From: Stutzerimonas stutzeri
Lineage (GTDB): Bacteria > Pseudomonadota > Gammaproteobacteria > Pseudomonadales > Pseudomonadaceae
Direction: 5' to 3'
Assembly (NCBI RefSeq): GCF_024448935.1
Contig: NZ_JAMOIE010000053.1
Coordinates: 1-34,603 of the forward strand
Length of the DNA stretch: 34,603 nt
A model generated the notes under the pieces. It was not told the DNA's origin. It ran no database searches and was given only the letters and a program-made list of their open reading frames with translations. Below, piece after piece: positions 6,913-14,679 of the stretch (position 1 is its first letter; each line of letters begins with the position of its first letter). Position numbers and translations under genes: made by a program.

Positions 6913-7608
6913 TTACAGGTTCTCGGCCAGGAACACCAAGCTGCGCCCATGGGCCAGTGCCGCAGCGTTCTGGTTGTACATGGGCCGTGCCCAGCAGTTG
7001 AAGCCATGGTCGACGCCCGGGTAGGTCTCGATCTGCGCCTGGCCGACCTGGGCCATCTTTTTCTGCACGGCGGCTACCGCGTCAGAGTCGATGTGCTCGT
7101 CTTCTTCGGCGAAGTGGAACAGCGTCGGACAGGTGATCCGCTCGGCCTGATCCAGGCGTTTCTCGATGCTGCCGGGGTAGTAGCAAACTGCAGCATCGAC
7201 GCCCGCATTGGCCGCGCTCAGAAACGACAGCACGCCACCCATGCAATAGCCCACCGACGCCACGCGGCCGTTGCAGTCATCGCGTCCACGCAGCAACTCG
7301 ACACTGCGTCGTAGATCGTCGATCGCCAGGTCGAAATCCAGCGCCTGCATCAGCGAGAAGGCCTGCTCCCAGTCCTTCTCGCCATAACCGAGCTGAACAC
7401 CCGGTTCGCTGCGCCAGAACAGATCCGGGGCCACTACGACGTAGCCATCGGACGCATACTGATCGGCGACCGACTGGATGTGCTCGTTCACACCGAAGAT
7501 TTCCTGAATCAGCACGATGCCGGGGCCATGGCCGGCCGGCGGGAGCGCCAGGTAGCCCTTGAAGGTCTTGCCGTCTTGCGCGGTAATGTCGATCCACTGT
7601 GAAGTCAT
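6913..7608 (-). CDS. Dienelactone hydrolase family protein
   Basis: 231 residues from the ATG at 7608, chosen because GGAGA lies about 6 bases upstream; a longer in-frame start 19 codons earlier lacks family similarity. It is an alpha/beta-hydrolase with the dienelactone hydrolase signature: Glu36 in QEIFG, the nucleophile Cys122 in GYCMGG, Asp170 in HFAEEDEH and His201 in GVDHGFNC. These match the Glu36/Cys123/Asp171/His202 set of the classic enzyme almost position for position. It hydrolyses cyclic esters such as dienelactones in chlorocatechol or related pathways. No other aromatic-pathway gene is adjacent except the divergent MFS transporter (8081), which belongs to a family that often carries aromatic or organic acids. 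Confidence 0.92.
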   Translation of the reverse strand: MTSQWIDITAQDGKTFKGYLALPPAGHGPGIVLIQEIFGVNEHIQSVADQYASDGYVVVAPDLFWRSEPGVQLGYGEKDWEQAFSLMQALDFDLAIDDLRRSVELLRGRDDCNGRVASVGYCMGGVLSFLSAANAGVDAAVCYYPGSIEKRLDQAERITCPTLFHFAEEDEHIDSDAVAAVQKKMAQVGQAQIETYPGVDHGFNCWARPMYNQNAAALAHGRSLVFLAENL

Positions 7609-8080
7609 GTCTGTCTCCGTTGAGTTGCGAGGTTGCCGGACAGTTTCAGGCGCACCGAAGAGCACCGGTCAAACAGGTGCGACAGGTGCAGACGGGGCGA
7701 GTTCGCGCCGGCTCACTCATCATAAGCGGGTCGGGCCCGAAGAAGCAGCCCGCCTCCGGCGCCGGACCGATCCAGCCGCACGCTTGGCCATGCTCGGATT
7801 GGTATCGGCGATCACCGGCTTTTTCGGATCAGCAGGCACAGCTGAAACAGGATCGGCTCGCACTGGCAAGTGCGCAGCATGTCGAGGTGGGACGAAGATG
7901 TGTATCGATACTGTCTGGGCAGTTCCGCAGTTACGGCTGCACAGCCAAGCCCGCCCGTCATGACCCAGACGCGACGAGGAACATTCCGCCGCGCACCTTG
8001 AGTCAGAGGTTCTGACTCGACAGCCGGCTCCATTAACAGGCCTGGCTTGCTTCGACACCTTACCAACACGGAGACGACCG
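7609..8080. other. Divergent intergenic region between dienelactone hydrolase and MFS transporter
   Basis: About 470 bp with no convincing gene. Short open frames exist on both strands but resemble no family I know. It contains an ACAGGTGCG ACAGGTGCA tandem near 7673-7690 and the dyad at 8000-8018. The region presumably carries the promoters for both divergent genes; no clear -35/-10 pair was identified. Confidence 0.5.
8000..8018. promoter_or_regulatory. Perfect 8-bp dyad upstream of the MFS gene
   Basis: GAGTCAGA and TCTGACTC are perfect inverted repeats separated by three bases, ending 62 bp before the MFS start. Size and position suit a dimeric repressor operator; it could also be a short RNA hairpin. 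The regulator is unknown. Confidence 0.45.
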
Positions 8081-9397
8081 ATGCCTCAGGCGCCCGCGTC
8101 AGACGCTCATGCCCTAAGCGGCGAGCCGAACAACCCGCGTCTTTACCGCAAGATCGCCTGGCGGCTGATTCCGTTTCTGTGCTTTTGCTACCTGGCCGCC
8201 TACCTGGACCGCATCAACGTCGGCTTCGCCAAGTTGCAGATGGCCGAGCAGCTGCAGCTCAGCGAAGCGGCCTTCGGCCTGGGCGCGGGCCTGTTCTTCG
8301 TCGGTTACATCCTCTTCGAGGTGCCCAGCAACCTGATCCTCAAACGGGTCGGCGCGAGAGTCTGGATCGCGCGGATCATGATCACCTGGGGCGTGTTGTC
8401 GGCCTGCACCATGCTGGTCACCACACCGGCGCAGTTCTATGTGGTGCGCCTGCTGCTGGGGGTCGCCGAGGCGGGCTTCCTGCCGGGCGTGCTCTATTAC
8501 CTGACCCTGTGGTTTCCGACCTATCGCCGCGGGCGGATCATCGCGTTGTTCATGATCGGCCTGCCGCTGTCGAGCGTCATCGGCGCGCCCTTGTCCGGCT
8601 GGATTCTCGGTGCATTCGACCAGGTACAGGGCCTGCGTGGCTGGCAATGGCTGTTCCTGCTCGAAGGCATTCCCAGCGTGCTGCTCGGGCTGCTGGCGCT
8701 GCGCGTACTGCCCGACGGCCCGAAGCGCGCCGACTGGCTGGATATCATCGAACAGGGCCAGGTGCTGCGCGACCTGACCCTCGATGAGGCGCAGAGCCCG
8801 GCCACTGGCGAGACCTTTCGCCAGGGCTTTTTCAACCTCAAGGTGTGGATGCTCGGCGGCATCGATTTCGCGATCTTGCTCAGCGCCTATGCCCTGGGCT
8901 TCTGGATGCCGACCTTCATCCGCAACGCCGGCGTCAGTGATGTGTCGGAGATCGGCCTGCTGACCGCCGTGCCCAGCATCGCCGCGGTGCTTGGGATGCT
9001 CTTGCTGGGCGCCAGCTCCGACCGCTTCCGCGAGCGCCGCTGGCACATCATCCTGCCGTTCTGGATCGGTGCCGCCGCCATGGCCACCAGTACTGCGTTC
9101 ACCGACAACGTGATCGTGACGGTGCTGCTGTTCTCCATCGCCCAGGCGGCAATCATCGGCGCGGTTCCGGTATTTTTCAGCCTGCCGGCGACCTTTCTCA
9201 CCGGCACCGCGGCAGCAACCGGCTTCGCCCTGGCCTGCTCCTTGGCGAACGTCGCCGGGCTGGTCAGCAATACGCTGATCGGCGTCACGCTCGACCTCAC
9301 CGGAGAAAGCGGTGCGGCGCTGTGGTTCTTCGCAGCATGTCTGGTGCTCGGCTCGCTGCTGGTGATCGCCTTGCCGGCCAAGCTGGTGAATCGCTAA
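8081..9397 (+). CDS. MFS transporter, anion:cation symporter type
   Basis: 438 residues with about 12 hydrophobic segments and a central hydrophilic loop around residues 205-245. The first loop carries YLDRINVGFAKLQM, the signature of the anion:cation symporter (phthalate/tartrate/4-hydroxyphenylacetate permease) branch. The motifs VGYILFEVPSNLILKRVGAR and LLGVAEAGFLPGVLYYLTLW are also typical. It probably imports an organic or aromatic acid together with protons across the inner membrane. GGAG lies 8 bases before the ATG. Its stop overlaps the convergent PilZ gene by 4 bp. The divergent dienelactone hydrolase suggests a shared catabolic role (inference). Confidence 0.9.
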   Translation: MPQAPASDAHALSGEPNNPRLYRKIAWRLIPFLCFCYLAAYLDRINVGFAKLQMAEQLQLSEAAFGLGAGLFFVGYILFEVPSNLILKRVGARVWIARIMITWGVLSACTMLVTTPAQFYVVRLLLGVAEAGFLPGVLYYLTLWFPTYRRGRIIALFMIGLPLSSVIGAPLSGWILGAFDQVQGLRGWQWLFLLEGIPSVLLGLLALRVLPDGPKRADWLDIIEQGQVLRDLTLDEAQSPATGETFRQGFFNLKVWMLGGIDFAILLSAYALGFWMPTFIRNAGVSDVSEIGLLTAVPSIAAVLGMLLLGASSDRFRERRWHIILPFWIGAAAMATSTAFTDNVIVTVLLFSIAQAAIIGAVPVFFSLPATFLTGTAAATGFALACSLANVAGLVSNTLIGVTLDLTGESGAALWFFAACLVLGSLLVIALPAKLVNR

Positions 9398-9729
9398 TCG
9401 CGCCGCTTGGGCATCAATCCGCCGATCAACCGGGTGTAGTCCTCACTCGGGCGATCCAGGGGGAAGCCCATTTTGAAACTGTCGCGGCGGGCATCCTTGC
9501 GCACCCACTGGCAGAGCACCACGATCTGTGCTTCACGGCTTCGATCAGCCACGGTCGGCACGTGCAGGCACATCTCATAGCAGCCATTCACGCCCAATGG
9601 CTGCTTGGCGACCAGGCGCAACCCGCCTTTCGACAGGTCAGCCACCTGACCCATAGGGTCGCCGCCGAGACGATTGGTGACCTGGATACGGCCGAGATGG
9701 CGGAAGGTGAGTCGGCTGTGTTGGCGCAT
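9394..9729 (-). CDS. PilZ domain protein (c-di-GMP binding)
   Basis: 111 residues from the ATG at 9729. A TTG 12 codons upstream (9765) is a possible alternative; neither start has a strong Shine-Dalgarno. The protein is a single PilZ beta-barrel: RQHSR near the start is the RxxxR c-di-GMP motif, and DLSKGGLRL is the D/N-x-S-x-x-G motif about 30 residues later. It probably acts as a stand-alone c-di-GMP effector or adaptor for surface behaviour. Its stop codon overlaps the stop of the convergent MFS gene (4 bp). Confidence 0.88.
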   Translation of the reverse strand: MRQHSRLTFRHLGRIQVTNRLGGDPMGQVADLSKGGLRLVAKQPLGVNGCYEMCLHVPTVADRSREAQIVVLCQWVRKDARRDSFKMGFPLDRPSEDYTRLIGGLMPKRRD

Positions 9730-10051
9730 GGCGAGGCGCTGGCAGTCCTTTGTTCCGCTACGCAACGGCCGGGATCGTCCTCCCAGCCATAACGGTGGCG
9801 GCGTGCTTAAAGGCTACAAGCGACCGAAATACAACAAAAATCAAGGGATCAGCCGAGGCTCTTGCGAAACACCCTGGCGCGAGTGAATTTCTGCCTGCTG
9901 GCAACGGCGCAAAAAGAGTGGAGCGGATGTCGCCATTCCATCATCATTTCCAGCACCAGTTGTTGCCCCGGGTCGAAGCGGATGTTTCTGCATCGCTGAC
10001 GCCGCCGATGTCGCGCCTGCTGCGCATCTGGACGGACAGGTCGAACCATCA
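9730..10051. other. Region between PilZ gene and LysR stub, no intact gene
   Basis: About 320 bp without a recognisable coding sequence. The AT-rich patch at 9820-9850 may hold the PilZ promoter. A minus-strand open frame that continues from the LysR stub (down to 9849) has no LysR similarity, so it is likely what lies beyond a deletion point. Confidence 0.4.
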
Positions 10052-10097
10052 TGTCTAGTACGCGGAGAAGATTGAGATCGAAGTTGTAGCTATTCAT
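10052..10097 (-). pseudogene. LysR-type regulator stub (first ~15 codons)
   Basis: From the minus-strand ATG at 10097 the sequence reads MNSYNFDLNLLRVLDMM, closely resembling the N-terminus of LysR-type regulators (…DLNLLRVLDALL…). After this the frame carries unrelated, Arg-rich sequence and the helix-turn-helix is absent. It lies divergently from the 3-hydroxyacyl-CoA dehydrogenase gene, the usual place for the LysR regulator of such a cluster, so it looks like a regulator removed by deletion. The call rests on a short match. Confidence 0.5.
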
Positions 10098-10116
10098 CTG
10101 ATGAATTGGAAACATC

Positions 10117-10150
10117 ACGAGACTGGATTTCAAAGATAGTCGCGTCTCGT
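10117..10150. promoter_or_regulatory. Spaced dyad in the divergent promoter region of the acyl-CoA cluster
   Basis: ACGAGAC (10117-10123) and GTCTCGT (10144-10150) are perfect 7-bp inverted repeats 20 bp apart, between the LysR stub and the dehydrogenase gene. This could be a surviving binding site of the lost regulator (inference). Confidence 0.4.
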
Positions 10151-10197
10151 CTATGGTTGGTCTCCGGTTTTTCCGCCCTGCGACGAGGACAGCTGCA

Positions 10198-11436
10198 ATG
10201 AGCCAAACCCGCTTCGATATCCAGACCGCCGCCGTGATTGGCGCGGGCACCATGGGCCGCGGTATCGTCATGAGCCTGGCCAACGCCGGCGTGCAGGTGC
10301 TGTGGCTGGACAACAATCCCGAGATGCTCGAGCAGGCCCTGGGCGTGGTGGCTGATACCTATGCGCACAACGTGCGCCAGGGGCGCATCGACGAAGCTCA
10401 AGCGCAGGCGCGCCGGGCGTATATCCGCAAAGCAGCGGATTACCAGGCGCTGGCCGATGTCGATCTGGTGATCGAGGCGGTTTACGAAAACCTCGAGTTG
10501 AAGCAGAAGATCTTCCGCGAACTGGACGGCATCGTGAAGCCGAGCGGCATCCTGGCCAGCAATACTTCGGCGTTGGACATCGATGCCATCGCCGCCGTCA
10601 CCAAGCGCCCGGAGCAGGTCGTGGGCCTGCACTTTTTCAGCCCGGCGCACATCATGAAGCTGCTGGAAATCGTTCGTGGGGCGAAGACTTCCAAGGCGGT
10701 GCTCGAGGCGTCCATCGGGCTCGGCAAGCGGATGGGCAAGGTCAGCGTGATCGCCGGTAACTGTCCGGGCTTCATCGGCAACCGCATGCTCGCCACCTAC
10801 GTGCGCGAGGCGCGGATGATGCTGCTCGAAGGCGCCTATCCGCATCAGGTGGACGCCGCGCTGCAAGGCTTCGGTTTCGCCATGGGCCCGTTCCGTATGT
10901 ATGACGTGGTCGGCATCGATCTGGAATGGCGCGCCCGTGAGCTGGCGGGCAAAGGGCAGGACGAGGCGGAAGTGCAGGTCGACAATCGCCTCTGCGAGCT
11001 GGGCCGTTTCGGCCAGAAGTCGCGCATGGGCTACTACCGCTACGCCGAGGGCAGCCGCCAGGCCGAGCACGATCCGGAAGTGGATGCACTGGTGCAGCGC
11101 GAGTCCGAGCGGCTCGGCTTCCAGCGTCGCGAGATCGGCAGCGAAGAAATCCTCGAGCGCTGCCTGCTGGCGCTGGTCAACGAAGGCGCGAAGATCCTCG
11201 AGGAAGGCATGGCCGAGTCGAGTAGCGACATCGATACCGTTTATCTCTACGGCTACGGCTTTCCCGCCGAAGTCGGTGGGCCGATGACCTGGGCCGATCG
11301 TCAGGGCCTGACTGCCATTCGCGATCGCCTCAACGCGCTGGCGGAGCGTCATGGCGAGCACTGGCAGCCTGCCGAGCTGATCGACAGCCTGGCCACCCTC
11401 GGCGGCCGCTTCGTCGACTACAAGAAGAAGGCTTGA
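10198..11436 (+). CDS. 3-hydroxyacyl-CoA dehydrogenase (stand-alone, NAD-dependent)
   Basis: 412 residues. The N-terminal Rossmann domain begins AAVIGAGTMGRGIVMSLANA with the NAD loop GAGTMGRG at 15-22; Ser121-Asn122 and His145 (GLHFFSPAHIMKLLEIV) with a following Glu form the dehydrogenase active site; NCPGFIGNRML marks the domain boundary; two C-terminal 3HCDH helical domains follow. It oxidises 3-hydroxyacyl-CoA to 3-ketoacyl-CoA in beta-oxidation. It lacks the crotonase domain of FadB fusions, as in the roughly 410-residue stand-alone forms of pseudomonads. The ATG at 10198 has GAGGAC 8 bases upstream. The next (broken) acyl-CoA dehydrogenase begins at its stop codon, so the two once formed an operon. 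I see no enoyl-CoA hydratase gene. Confidence 0.92.
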   Translation: MSQTRFDIQTAAVIGAGTMGRGIVMSLANAGVQVLWLDNNPEMLEQALGVVADTYAHNVRQGRIDEAQAQARRAYIRKAADYQALADVDLVIEAVYENLELKQKIFRELDGIVKPSGILASNTSALDIDAIAAVTKRPEQVVGLHFFSPAHIMKLLEIVRGAKTSKAVLEASIGLGKRMGKVSVIAGNCPGFIGNRMLATYVREARMMLLEGAYPHQVDAALQGFGFAMGPFRMYDVVGIDLEWRARELAGKGQDEAEVQVDNRLCELGRFGQKSRMGYYRYAEGSRQAEHDPEVDALVQRESERLGFQRREIGSEEILERCLLALVNEGAKILEEGMAESSSDIDTVYLYGYGFPAEVGGPMTWADRQGLTAIRDRLNALAERHGEHWQPAELIDSLATLGGRFVDYKKKA

Positions 11437-12078
11437 GCAAGATACAAGGCGCCCTGCGTGACATGCGCTTCGTCTTGCACGAGCTGTTCGATGCCACTGG
11501 CCATGGAGGTGGCCAATCTCGGCGTGCAGGTCTACGGCAGCCACGGCTACATCCGCGAGCGGGGCATGGAGCAGCTGATGCGTGACAGCGCATCACCCTG
11601 CGCCACGGGGGCACCCACTGCATCCAGGCGCTGGATTACATCCGCCGCAAGCTGCTCGGCGATGGCGCTGCAGCACTGTCGGCGCTGCAGGCGGAATTCA
11701 GTGAAATCTGTGATCGTCAGGTTGATCGCCCCATACTGCATGAAATGGCGGCGAAGGTGCAGGCGCGTATCGCTGAGTGGCGCGAGCTGACCGCCGAAGT
11801 GATCGCCGCCACCGGGCGCGATCCGCAGAAATCGGCGCGGTGTCGGTGGATTTCCTGCACTACTCGGCCTATATCTTGTTGGCCGGGGTGTGCTGCAGGG
11901 CGCGGCGCGCGCCCAGGATGCCTTGGAGCAAGGCGCGGGGGAGCAGGCGTTCTCCGCCAAACTGGCCAGCGCGGACTTCTACTTGCGCCGCGTACTGCCA
12001 CGAGCCAGTGCGCACCGCGAGGCGATCCAGGGCGGTGCAGGATGTCTGATGGCGTTGCCGGAGGCGGATTTCGCCTTT
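11433..12078 (+). pseudogene. Acyl-CoA dehydrogenase relic: N-terminus fused to C-terminus, frameshifted
   Basis: Overlapping the preceding stop, TTG (11433) starts SKIQGALRDMRFVLHELFD, the typical N-terminus of ~600-residue acyl-CoA dehydrogenases. After only about 20 residues the sequence jumps to the C-terminal half: MEVANLGVQVYGSHGYIRER, GMEQLMRD, then, with several frame changes, VDRPILHEMAAKVQARIAEW, VSVDFLHYSAYILLAGV, DALEQGAGEQAF and FYLRRVLPRASAHREAIQGG up to LMALPEADFAF. About 390 internal residues (substrate and FAD region) are missing, so it cannot work. In the intact gene the product would introduce the first double bond in beta-oxidation. Confidence 0.85.
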
Positions 12079-12101
12079 TGCTCGGCAGCGGGAAAACCAG
12101 C

Positions 12102-12184
12102 GATGGGTCACATCCATCCTACGGGCGGCACTGGTGCACCCCCCGGTGCCGCCCGAGGCAATTTCGTAGATGGGTGAAACCATC
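12102..12184. repeat. Palindromic intergenic repeat (REP-like), about 83 bp
   Basis: Outer arms GATGGGTCACATCCATCCTA (12102-12121) and TAGATGGGTGAAACCATC (12167-12184) are imperfect inverted repeats. The core GGCGGCACTGG / CCGGTGCCGCC pairs 10 of 11 bases. The whole can fold into a long hairpin. The 'GTAGGATGGGT' signature is a dispersed repeat type I associate with P. stutzeri-like genomes (inference). Confidence 0.55.
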
Positions 12185-12267
12185 AGCCCCGGTAGAGCAG
12201 AACCGGGATGCGTTAGGCAATGAAGGCCTCCGCAAGGAGGGCCCGATATTCGACACAGGAGGCACCG

Positions 12268-13431
12268 ATGCATTCGTTCAGCTTTGCCACAACCGCTCAA
12301 TTGATTTGCGAGCCCGGCTCGTCGCGCCGGCTGGCCAGCCTCTGCAAGGAGCGCGGGGCGCGCTCGGTGCTGGTGGTGACCGACCCCGGCATCACCCGTT
12401 TCGGCCTGCTCAATGAGGTGCTGCCGGACTTCGAAACGCAAGGGCTGCAGGTCGCCGTCTACGATCAAGTGGTCGCCGATCCGCCGGAAAATACCGTGAT
12501 GGCTGCGGTGGGCCAGGCCAAGGCAACCCAGGCGGATCTCGTCATCGGCTTCGGTGGCGGCAGCTCGATGGACGTCGCCAAACTGGTCGCATTGCTGGCG
12601 CATCCGACCTGCGCGCAATCGCTGCAGGATATCTACGGCGTCGGCAACGCCAAGGGCCAGCGCCTGCCGCTGATCCAGGTGCCGACCACTGCGGGCACCG
12701 GTTCGGAAGTCACTCCGATCGCCATCGTCACCACGGGTGAGACGACCAAGATGGGGGTGGTTTCGCCCCTGCTGCTGCCTGATCTGGCGCTGCTCGACGC
12801 CGACCTCACCCTCGGTCTGCCGCCGGCGGTCACCGCGGCCACCGGCATCGACGCCATGGTGCATGCCATCGAGGCCTATACCAGCGCATTGAAAAAGAAT
12901 CCGATGTCCGACCTGCTGGCCCGCGAGGCGCTGCGGTTGCTGGCCGCCAATCTAGACGAGGCGGTACACAATGGCAGCAACCGCGAGGCGCACCAGGCCA
13001 TGCTGCTTGGCGCCTGTCTGGCCGGGCAGGCATTCGCCAACGCGCCGGTGGCGGCTGTGCATGCGCTGGCCTACCCGCTGGGTGGCAACTTCCACATCCC
13101 GCACGGGCTGTCCAATGCGCTGGTGCTGCCACAGGTGCTGCGCTTCAACGTCAGCGCCGCCACCACGCACTACGGTGAGCTGGCGCCGATCATCCTTGGG
13201 GATCGGCTGCGCACCGATGATCCTTCGACCTACGCCGAGCAGTTGATCGAAGAGGTCGGGCAGATGAGCGCCCGCGTCGGTCTGCCGACCCGCCTGCGCG
13301 ACGCCGGTGTGCCGGAAGCGATGCTGCCGCAGTTGGCCAAGGAGGCGATGCTGCAGCAGCGGCTGTTGGTCAACAACCCGCGCGAAGTCACCGAAGCTGA
13401 CGCCCTGGCGATCTACCGGGCAGCTTTCTGA
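12268..13431 (+). CDS. Iron-containing alcohol dehydrogenase
   Basis: 387 residues, the usual length of the group III metal-dependent family. The NAD(P)-binding domain has GFGGGSSMDVAK (about 94-105) and PTTAGTGSEVTP. The predicted metal ligands are Asp195 (ATGIDAMVHAIEAY), His199, His265 (AAVHALAYPLGG) and His279 (HIPHGLSNALVLP), all present. It probably interconverts an alcohol and aldehyde with Fe2+ and NAD(P). The start at 12268 has AGGAGG 6 bases upstream. Its place between acyl-CoA enzymes and a thioesterase suggests oxidation of an alkanol-type substrate (inference). A short GC hairpin (CCTCC-gcaa-GGAGG-like) lies just before the Shine-Dalgarno. Confidence 0.93.
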   Translation: MHSFSFATTAQLICEPGSSRRLASLCKERGARSVLVVTDPGITRFGLLNEVLPDFETQGLQVAVYDQVVADPPENTVMAAVGQAKATQADLVIGFGGGSSMDVAKLVALLAHPTCAQSLQDIYGVGNAKGQRLPLIQVPTTAGTGSEVTPIAIVTTGETTKMGVVSPLLLPDLALLDADLTLGLPPAVTAATGIDAMVHAIEAYTSALKKNPMSDLLAREALRLLAANLDEAVHNGSNREAHQAMLLGACLAGQAFANAPVAAVHALAYPLGGNFHIPHGLSNALVLPQVLRFNVSAATTHYGELAPIILGDRLRTDDPSTYAEQLIEEVGQMSARVGLPTRLRDAGVPEAMLPQLAKEAMLQQRLLVNNPREVTEADALAIYRAAF

Positions 13432-13490
13432 CCCCTGAGCTGCGTCGCGTTTCAGCTGGCGCAGCGCTCTGCCAACTCAAGGATTTCTCG

Positions 13491-13934
13491 ATGGCCGGAC
13501 AACCGCAGCATCTGCGCGCCGACTACCGCCACTTCCAGCCCATCACCACGCGCTGGCATGACAACGATATTTACGGGCACGTGAACAACGTCGTCTATTA
13601 CAGCTATTTCGATAGCGCGGTGAACGCCTACCTGATCGAACGTGGCGGCTTGGATATCCATGAAGGCGAAGTGGTCGGTTTCGCCGTCAGCTCATCGTGC
13701 GACTACTTCGCCTCGATCGCCTTTCCGGATCTGCTGGAAGTAGGGTTGCGTGTCGGCAAACTCGGCAACAGTTCGGTGCAGTACGAGCTGGCAATCTTCA
13801 AGACAGGCGAGGCGCAGGCCTGTGCGGCGGGGCGCTTCGTGCATGTGTTCGTGGACCGCGCCGGTAACCGACCGACCCCGATTCCGAGTGGTTTGCGTCA
13901 GGCACTGGAAGCGCTGGTGGTCGTGGCTGAATGA
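13491..13934 (+). CDS. Acyl-CoA thioesterase, 4-hydroxybenzoyl-CoA thioesterase-like hot-dog fold
   Basis: 147 residues, a single hot-dog domain. The signature RWHDNDIYGHVNNVVYYSYF (about residues 22-41) contains the catalytic Asp of the 4HBT/YbgC family and is followed by the usual long helix. AAGGA lies 8 bases before the ATG. It hydrolyses an acyl-CoA or aryl-CoA thioester in the cytoplasm. It is the last gene of the plus-strand acyl-CoA/alcohol block, 59 bp after the alcohol dehydrogenase. The substrate cannot be told from sequence. Confidence 0.9.
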   Translation: MAGQPQHLRADYRHFQPITTRWHDNDIYGHVNNVVYYSYFDSAVNAYLIERGGLDIHEGEVVGFAVSSSCDYFASIAFPDLLEVGLRVGKLGNSSVQYELAIFKTGEAQACAAGRFVHVFVDRAGNRPTPIPSGLRQALEALVVVAE

Positions 13935-14024
13935 TGCCGGACCCTCAGGCATTCCGGATGGTTCCGTAGGGCCGAGCTGTGGCGGTCAGGAGATCTGAGC
14001 CGCTCGGCGATACGGGGCGGCTGC

Positions 14025-14480
14025 CTAGTCGTGCTGTTTGTGTTTCCAATGACCCTTGGCCTTGCCCGGGTGGCCGTGATAACGGCGGTCGTCCCGGTAG
14101 CGGCGGTCGTCTCGATAGTCGTCATCGTCGCCGTAGGCATTGCCGATCGCTCCACCTGCGCCACCACCCACGGCTGCGCCAATCAGGCCACCGGTACTGC
14201 CACCGACACGCTGACCGATGACGTTGCCGCCTGCTGCGCCCAGGCCACCGCCGACGGCCGCTTCGGTGCGGCTGCGCTTGTCGGCGCCGACCATGCCGCC
14301 CGCGGCACCACCGACACCCGCACCGATCGTGGCGCCCGTCGTACCGCCGAGGTGCTCACCGACGACCGAGCCGAGCGCACCACCCAGTGCACCGCCGACG
14401 GCGGCCTCGGTGTTGCTCCCGGCAAAAGCGGCGCCGCTTAGCAGGCCCGCGGACAACAACAGAATCGAGGAATACGTCAT
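14025..14480 (-). CDS. Exported glycine-zipper protein with duplicated repeat
   Basis: 151 residues from the ATG at 14480 (AGAGG about 7 bases upstream). A signal peptide (MTYSSILLLSAGLLSGAAFA) is followed by two similar glycine-zipper blocks. One begins TEAAVGGALGGALGSVVGEH, the other TEAAVGGGLGAAGGNVIGQR; each ends in a GxxxG-rich helix, which points to internal duplication. The C-terminal tail is charged (DDDDYRDDRRYRDDRRYHGH) and ends in a Lys/His-rich stretch. Such proteins sit in the envelope and may span or associate with the outer membrane; the exact role is unknown. It converges with the thioesterase gene. Confidence 0.8.
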   Translation of the reverse strand: MTYSSILLLSAGLLSGAAFAGSNTEAAVGGALGGALGSVVGEHLGGTTGATIGAGVGGAAGGMVGADKRSRTEAAVGGGLGAAGGNVIGQRVGGSTGGLIGAAVGGGAGGAIGNAYGDDDDYRDDRRYRDDRRYHGHPGKAKGHWKHKQHD

Positions 14481-14637
14481 GGTGAAACCTCTCAATGAAT
14501 GGCGCCGCGATCCTCACGTCCGAAGGCGGCCTTTCGCAAGCCTTCACCGATAAAGGTGTGATGCGTTTCGCTTTTCGTAAGTCTTTGATTCGGTCGTGGA
14601 ACTAGCAGCAGGCGAAACGGTCTGGGTGCACTTGTCC

Positions 14638-14660
14638 AGGCGCCTTCAGGCGCCTTTTTT
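14638..14660 (+). terminator. Orphan intrinsic terminator on the plus strand
   Basis: AGGCGCC and GGCGCCT form a perfect 7-bp stem around a TTCA loop, followed by six T. It is oriented for plus-strand transcripts, but both flanking protein genes (14025-14480 and 14680-17001) are on the minus strand. No annotated plus-strand gene ends here, so it may terminate an unannotated short RNA from 14481-14640. A second dyad TCGGCCG-aa-CGGCCGA (about 14664-14679) follows. Confidence 0.8.
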
Positions 14661-14679
14661 GTGTCGGCCGAACGGCCGA

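Noticed and set aside
10090..11544. 484-codon minus-strand frame opposite the 3-hydroxyacyl-CoA dehydrogenase
   Set aside because: Antisense shadow; lacks any family similarity.
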